Assembly (NCBI GenBank): GCA_046329535.1
Contig: JAXLUN010000004.1
Location: forward strand, 1-64,000
Direction of reading: 5' to 3'
Source: Bog-950 sp046329535
GTDB taxonomy: Bacteria > Bacteroidota > Bacteroidia > Chitinophagales > LD1
Length of the DNA: 64,000 nucleotides
This document shows, piece by piece, positions 59,701 through 64,000 of this stretch (the first letter of the stretch is position 1; every line of letters begins with the position of its first letter). Under the pieces are notes generated by a model that was given only the letters and a program-made list of their open reading frames with translations, was not told the DNA's origin and ran no database searches. Both the position numbers and the translations under genes were made by a program.

Positions 59701-61794
59701 GGAGCAGTAGATTTAACTGTAACCGGTGGAACTCCTGCGTATACTTATTCATGGAGTAACGGTGCAGTAACTGAAGATATTTCTTCTCTGGCAGGTGGAA
59801 CTTATGTTGTTACCGTGACTGATGCAAATCTATGTACTGCCTCAACATCGGCAACTCTGGTTAATCCATTAGCTATCAATACAAGTTTTGTAGTTCATAA
59901 CCCAACCTGCTTTGCTGGTAGCGATGGAAGTATAGATTTAATTCCTTCAGGTGGAGTTGTTCCTTACACATACAGTTGGAGTAATTCTTCAATAACTCAG
60001 GATTTGAACGGAATTGCAGCTGGTACCTATATACTTACTATTACAGATTCCAGAAATTGTTCTAAAGTGGATTCATTAGTAATCGATGAGCCGGATCCAC
60101 TAGTAACATCCGGATTTATTAAAAATGTAACTTGTAATGGTTACAGTGATGCTTGTGTTGATATTACTGCTTATGGAGGAACACTCCCATATAGCTTCCA
60201 GTGGTCAACCGGCCAATCCACTGAAGATATCTGCAACGTTCCGGGTGGTTCCTACTATGTATCTGTAACCGATGCTCAAAACTGCTTTGTAGCATCTCTT
60301 TATGTGGTTCAGGAGCCAACAGTACTCAATACTGCGATTGTTTCAACAAATGCAACCTGTTATGGTAGTGCTAATGCAACGGTAGCAGTAATACCTACAG
60401 GGGGGACAAAACCTTATGAGTATCTCTGGAACAATTTTGTTACTGACTCATCTCAGGTTGGAATTCCAGCTGGTCAATACGTAGTATTAGTTACCGACTC
60501 TAACGGATGTCATACTTATGATAGTATTCAGATTAATCAGCCACTGGAAATAAAGATAACCGGGGTTGTTATAGACGTAGCCTGCGGAGGTACTAGTACC
60601 GGAGCAATCAATATTACTGTTTCAGGGGGAACACCATCATACACATTTGCATGGTCAAATGGTGCCTCCACTGAAGATTTATCAGGTCTTAGCTTAGGAA
60701 CCTACACAGTAACAGTTACAGATGCGAATGGATGCACATCAAATAAAACATTCACTATTAATACAGCTGTAGGTCTGTTCACAAATGTATCTATCAGTAA
60801 TCCACTATGTAATGGTAGTAATAACGGATTTGTATCTGTAGATGTTACCGGAGGTACATTGCCATACACATACTTATGGAGTAACGGACAAACCGGGGCA
60901 ACTGCCACTGGTCTATTAGCTGGAACATACACGCTTACAGTAACCGATCACAATAGCTGTTCTGCTACTGTTTCAGGCACAGTGGTTAGTCCTGCTGCTG
61001 TTACCGTCTCTACTACATCTACAGATTCTAAATGTTACAATACCGGAAGTGGAACAGTAACTGCTACTGCCACAGGAGGTGTTCCTCCCTATGTATATGA
61101 GTTGAATGGTGTTATTCAAATCTCAAACACTTTCACTGGTTTATTCCCAGGGCAATATATTGTAGCTGCACGTGACGCTAACGGATGTGAGGGTACGGCT
61201 ACCTTTACAATTACCTCTCCAAGCATTATTACTGTAGATTTGGTTGCTCCACAACCTGTTATTCTGGAAGGAATGACAACTCAGTTGATTGCCAATGCAT
61301 CTTCTTCACCGGTTCCTGTAATTAACTATTACTGGAGTGGGGGGCTAGATACATCAGTATTCAATTTCGACAATTGTTCGGATCCGAATAACTGTTATAA
61401 TCCGTATGTGGCTCCAAGGGTAACTACTGTATTTACAGTGGCTGCTATGAATTCAGACTCTTGTATTGCTTATGACACTGTAACTATTATTGTTCAACAT
61501 GAACCATCTGCTTTTATCCCTACAGCATTTACTCCTAATGGTGATAATTTGAATGATAGATTTGAGTTTGATATTTTGGGAGCCACCACTGTAGAGGTGA
61601 ATATATTCAACCGATGGGGGGAAAGGATGTATTACAACGCGAATCAACCCAACGGAATTACCGGAAATAATGGATGGGATGGAAAGAAAGATGGTAAGGT
61701 TTTACCGTTTGATACATACGTTTATCAGATGAAGGTCACTTATTTCGATGGCATTGTAAAAGATGTCTCGGGAACGGTAACAATAATGAAGTAA
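56704..61794 (+). CDS. SprB-repeat giant adhesin, T9SS type B
   Basis: A 1696-residue surface protein. Signal peptide at about 10-33 (YFFLILFLSIFQIGSLKAQC). The N-terminal part (about 40-330) has a jelly-roll-like domain with ARRQGFPCGRYQISDNSHDD and IQIFVNGVSIY, shared with the next protein. Two Ig-like units follow. Thirteen SprB repeats fill about 520-1509, each about 74 residues with a cysteine after the first strand, a GGxPPYxYxWSNG core and a GCxx cysteine near the end. The end (from about 1603, FIPTAFTPNGDNLNDRFE, IFNRWGERMYY) is a type B sorting domain. SprB is the gliding adhesin of Flavobacterium; this is smaller but of the same design. No PorP/SprF is adjacent, so it may rely on another copy. 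Confidence 0.92.
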   Translation: MGKFLFSKSYHGKYFFLILFLSIFQIGSLKAQCGPSSFQAAGTPAAPNSSWQTFPMGSGTYADFNVNAGNIYSFRYNTSSTVSNYWDMTLSTSSAVIAYDNSGSPTRNPWSGGICPTAPGRPSSTDWYANFSGTFRINTNSWNTGSNTCLAHVPGQGSAVLEYKVCPAAPDPGPGINAWNVEAFVTTNISIPNLSARYGYYVDNGLNFATTNYWPNNSNPSAASTWVGCSEIPNDLFSLRARRQGFPCGRYQISDNSHDDEIQIFVNGVSIYSSASPGGAGIVGDPNGYVLGDNDVVEIRSTNLCVTDFADVSFILLPVPAITPGTIGGVTNGLSLCQGSTVGTFTNVLSASGGTIGYNYGGTITYDWELSVDNGANYISLGINSATWVSTDTIPAGGTYIVRRRASDRCGNTDVSNTITIYGRSTPNGSITPANQTICPGTTTALVLNFNPGAEPFNISFTDGATIYSRSGKRSGDTILVSPVVSPTNYSFTSITDSFGCVRNSGFTGAANISLIPSIGITNVAVVDVACNGGNTGSITITAQGGQPPFSYSIDSGATFLPSNVFSGLTIGTYNVVVLDNFGCTQYYGSSVTIDEPTDITQTLAKTDASCANVFDGTITVSAQGGVPPYSYSLNGGPVQPGNVFSGLASGNYQVSVYDTHNCLDTASISIANTYIISVDTVSKTDVSCFGEADGAVTVQVVGGVPPYDYSINGVTFQFSPTFSGLSAGTYIVIGRDSKGCTEFANVNIAQPNVVSIAIDSVVDVACNGASTGSVYITVSGGNAGGYTYQWSNSATTEDNIGVNAGIQNVTVTDTKGCSATNGVAVAEPLPLFLNIAQFNNLSCFGDSTGAVDVTANGGVPPYSFLWSNGATTEDIFGLVAGSYTVTVTDAKGCSQNISQSLTEPSAIVSNIVPTTATCNGAANGSADLTVSGGTSPYFYQWSTFVATQDISGLSGGLYYVVITDNKGCEKRDSVLISEPTALVLSTNVQNISCFNSNDGAVDLTVTGGTPAYTYSWSNGAVTEDISSLAGGTYVVTVTDANLCTASTSATLVNPLAINTSFVVHNPTCFAGSDGSIDLIPSGGVVPYTYSWSNSSITQDLNGIAAGTYILTITDSRNCSKVDSLVIDEPDPLVTSGFIKNVTCNGYSDACVDITAYGGTLPYSFQWSTGQSTEDICNVPGGSYYVSVTDAQNCFVASLYVVQEPTVLNTAIVSTNATCYGSANATVAVIPTGGTKPYEYLWNNFVTDSSQVGIPAGQYVVLVTDSNGCHTYDSIQINQPLEIKITGVVIDVACGGTSTGAINITVSGGTPSYTFAWSNGASTEDLSGLSLGTYTVTVTDANGCTSNKTFTINTAVGLFTNVSISNPLCNGSNNGFVSVDVTGGTLPYTYLWSNGQTGATATGLLAGTYTLTVTDHNSCSATVSGTVVSPAAVTVSTTSTDSKCYNTGSGTVTATATGGVPPYVYELNGVIQISNTFTGLFPGQYIVAARDANGCEGTATFTITSPSIITVDLVAPQPVILEGMTTQLIANASSSPVPVINYYWSGGLDTSVFNFDNCSDPNNCYNPYVAPRVTTVFTVAAMNSDSCIAYDTVTIIVQHEPSAFIPTAFTPNGDNLNDRFEFDILGATTVEVNIFNRWGERMYYNANQPNGITGNNGWDGKKDGKVLPFDTYVYQMKVTYFDGIVKDVSGTVTIMK

Positions 61795-61807
61795 TAAAGT
61801 ATAATTA

Positions 61808-61843
61808 TCCCCTTTCTTAAATTTAAGAAGGGGGATTTTATTT
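61808..61843 (+). terminator. Intrinsic terminator
   Basis: TCCCCTTTCTTAAA (61808-61821) pairs with TTTAAGAAGGGGGA (61822-61835) with one G-T pair and almost no loop, then TTTTATTTAT. Confidence 0.85.
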
Positions 61844-61872
61844 ATATAACACACTGACTAATTTTTTTGACT

Positions 61873-64000
61873 ATGAAAAAGCTTTTGCTCCCTGACGCAA
61901 ATGCAGGCAGGTTATTTACCTTCCTTACTTTAGCTTCTTTATTTTTTAGTAACTTTTCAGTTCAGGCACAGTGTCCTTCTCCTTGTGGCCCGGTATCATT
62001 TAATGATGGAGGAACGATTACTCCAATTGCGAATAGTACTCAAACGCTTAGCGGCATAGGAGCAGGAACTTATGTTAATGTTAACGTGCACAATGGCGGT
62101 ACATACACGCTTGATCATTGCGGCTCTGCAAGTAACTTTGGTACTACCAATACACAACTTAGTTTGTTTAACTATGCATCTGGATCCACATGTTTAAGTT
62201 ACAATGACAATCCTGGCGGTGCTTGTGGAAATTTTGCACAAATACAATGGGCCTCTAATATAACTGGCACCATTCAGGCTCAATCTAATCGATCAGCTTG
62301 TTTAGGTTATAATGGAACTTCTGGTTTGTTGAATTATAGGTGTACTGGACCTGGCGACCCTACCGTTTATGGAAATGGAGTTTGGAACATATATGCATGG
62401 AATGCCGGAGACAACGTTGGTGGTAGCGGTGCTTGGACAACCGGGTATAGCGGATATTTAACCACTCCTAATTTATCTTTCGCAACTACTGCTTTTTGGA
62501 CTACTGCTGGGTCACCTTCCGATTATTTTGGTTATTTAGGTTGTGAAGTTGGAGCAGACAATCATTCATGGAGTGCTAAGAGGACAAACTTTACCTGTGG
62601 TGTATACCGAATTACAGTTAATAGTCATGATGATTTGGCTCAAGTTATTGTAAACGGAGTCACAACAACTCTTCCCGGAGCAACTAGTACACCTTCAGTT
62701 GTATATACGGGTGTTTTGAATAGCTCAAGTAATGTTGAATTCCGGGTATCTGAGGGAGTTGGTTCTTCTTATGCTGATATCTCAATAGATTTGATAACTA
62801 CTTCTCTTAACGGAGGAACCGTCACCGCTGACCAGACATTGTGTTCTCCTGCCAATCCGGCTCAATTGAACAATTTGACCTCACCTAGTGGTGGGGCGGG
62901 ACCTGCATTTACTGGCGGCTCATACACATACGATTGGATTTATCTGAATAATTGTGCAGGTATCGGAACTTCTTTAGGGGTGAATAGTGCAAACTATGAT
63001 CCACCAGCCGGTTTAACTAACACCCGTTGCTACACCAGATCAGTAACCGATGCTTGTGGTGAAATTTCTTACACCCCATTAGTAAACGTTACAGTAAATC
63101 AACCTTCTGTAGCGCCAACCGGAATTACCACAGCTACTACTAATATCTGTAATCCGACAACTATTTCTTTGAATGTTCAGGGCGGTACATTGGGTACCGG
63201 AGCACAATGGGTGTGGTATGAAGGAACCTGTGGTGTTGGCGGAATTGTGGGCACTGGGCCGGTAATTAACGTTACTCCAGCCGCTACAACCACGTATTTT
63301 GTTAGGGCCGAAGGTCCGACTCCTTGTGCAACTACAACCAGTTGTGCTTCTATTACCATTAATGTAAGTCAGCCATCATCTTCACCTTCAAGTATAACTG
63401 TTTCGCCTTCCTTAATTTGTAATGGGTCAAATACAACCTTAACAATTAATGGTGGCTCATTAGGCACCGGAGCGCAATGGGTATGGTATGCGGGCGGCTG
63501 TGCTTCCGGTTCTCCTGTAGCATCGGGTGTTTCAAATTCTATCACAGTTTCACCAACATCCACAACTACATATTTTGTAAGAGCTGAAGGCCCCGCTCCT
63601 TGTGCTACGAGTACCGCCTGTGCATCTGCTACTGTAACTGTAAATCAACCATCGGTTGCTGCAACTTCAATAGCTGTTACACAACCCATTATTTGTAGTG
63701 GTGGTACTACACAGTTAACCGTACAAGGCGGAAGTTTAGGAACAGGCGCTAATTGGGTATGGTATGCCAATGGTTGCGGGTTAGGAAATTCGATTGGTTC
63801 TGGGCCTACTGTAACGGTATCGCCTGGTGTAAATACAACCTATTTTGTTCGGGCAGAAGGACCTGCTCCTTGCACGAATACTTCCTGTATTTCTACAACT
63901 ATAACAGTGGGGCAACTTTCAACAGACCCTACCTCTATTACAGGAGTAACTACTATTTGTAATGGCTTGTCTACTACATTGACAGTACTTGGCGGCTCGC
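61873..64000 (+). CDS. Giant T9SS-type adhesin, 3' end outside window
   Basis: The first 709 residues of a secreted protein, open to the right edge. Signal peptide covers about 1-33 (LFTFLTLASLFFSNFSVQAQC). Residues 40-310 contain two beta domains; the second shares TCGVYRITVNSHDDLAQVIVNGV with the previous adhesin. From about 420 on come Ig-like repeats of about 90 residues with the repeating core GGSLGTGAQWVWYAG, then TTTYFVRAEGP and a cysteine pair; three copies are complete and a fourth is cut. The end is unseen, but a T9SS sorting domain is expected by analogy with the two genes before it. Strong repeat similarity suggests recent amplification. Confidence 0.85.
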   Translation, partial: MKKLLLPDANAGRLFTFLTLASLFFSNFSVQAQCPSPCGPVSFNDGGTITPIANSTQTLSGIGAGTYVNVNVHNGGTYTLDHCGSASNFGTTNTQLSLFNYASGSTCLSYNDNPGGACGNFAQIQWASNITGTIQAQSNRSACLGYNGTSGLLNYRCTGPGDPTVYGNGVWNIYAWNAGDNVGGSGAWTTGYSGYLTTPNLSFATTAFWTTAGSPSDYFGYLGCEVGADNHSWSAKRTNFTCGVYRITVNSHDDLAQVIVNGVTTTLPGATSTPSVVYTGVLNSSSNVEFRVSEGVGSSYADISIDLITTSLNGGTVTADQTLCSPANPAQLNNLTSPSGGAGPAFTGGSYTYDWIYLNNCAGIGTSLGVNSANYDPPAGLTNTRCYTRSVTDACGEISYTPLVNVTVNQPSVAPTGITTATTNICNPTTISLNVQGGTLGTGAQWVWYEGTCGVGGIVGTGPVINVTPAATTTYFVRAEGPTPCATTTSCASITINVSQPSSSPSSITVSPSLICNGSNTTLTINGGSLGTGAQWVWYAGGCASGSPVASGVSNSITVSPTSTTTYFVRAEGPAPCATSTACASATVTVNQPSVAATSIAVTQPIICSGGTTQLTVQGGSLGTGANWVWYANGCGLGNSIGSGPTVTVSPGVNTTYFVRAEGPAPCTNTSCISTTITVGQLSTDPTSITGVTTICNGLSTTLTVLGGS

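Overview
The window is a chromosomal segment from a member of the Bacteroidota that secretes proteins by the type IX secretion system (T9SS) and probably makes a flexirubin-type pigment. The evidence is internal: T9SS type A and type B sorting domains, a PorP/SprF protein, SprB-repeat adhesins, a DarA/DarB pair, TAnnTTTG-like promoter elements and weak ribosome binding sites. I cannot fix the order or genus from sequence alone. Both ends cut through genes.

Layout. 1-3434 (minus strand) holds a ketoacyl synthase, an acyl carrier protein and a B12-type radical SAM enzyme, probably the edge of a polyketide or aryl-polyene-like locus. 3435-4860 is repeat-rich: a 21-bp-period array, three 42-bp units, and a REP-associated tyrosine transposase with a matching hairpin on each side. 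4950-18233 carries secreted and surface functions: two T9SS cargo proteins, one an M43-type metalloprotease with PKD and SprB repeats; an outer membrane barrel; a LysM protein; and a 1511-residue PKD adhesin translationally coupled to its PorP/SprF partner. 18646-18813 is a second 21-bp array.

18857-33087 is mostly housekeeping and metabolism: a SPASM radical SAM enzyme, tRNA-Leu(CAG), 3-hydroxybutyryl-CoA dehydrogenase, an M16 protease pair, a type B T9SS protein, an MFS transporter coupled to miaA, cca, and a four-gene acyl-CoA/beta-keto acid operon that includes a BKACE enzyme. 33202-42810 is the pigment locus: ABC exporter, thioredoxin-like protein, BtrH-like acyltransferase, a small partner and DarB on the minus strand, then DarA, a flavin-dependent halogenase-like enzyme and a DUF1702 protein on the plus strand. 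DarA and DarB would build the dialkylresorcinol half of flexirubin, the BtrH-like protein may transfer or esterify, the flavoenzyme could chlorinate, and the ABC pair could export.

42811-48700 is an accessory island, partly AT-rich, made of unrecognised small genes. It has a zero-gap gene pair, a 51-residue membrane protein, a single-copy and a tandem-copy protein of one unnamed domain family, a third 21-bp array, a HEPN-like protein whose stop codon lies in a long hairpin, and a lipoprotein. 48784-50736 is gyrB. From 51040 to the right edge comes a small lipocalin-like protein followed by three giant T9SS adhesins in a row (the last cut off), two of them ending in type B sorting domains.

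Strongest leads: the three unrelated arrays sharing an exact 21-bp period, the RAYT with its hairpins, the single/tandem domain family of the island, and the thioredoxin, halogenase and DUF1702 genes around the DarA/DarB core.
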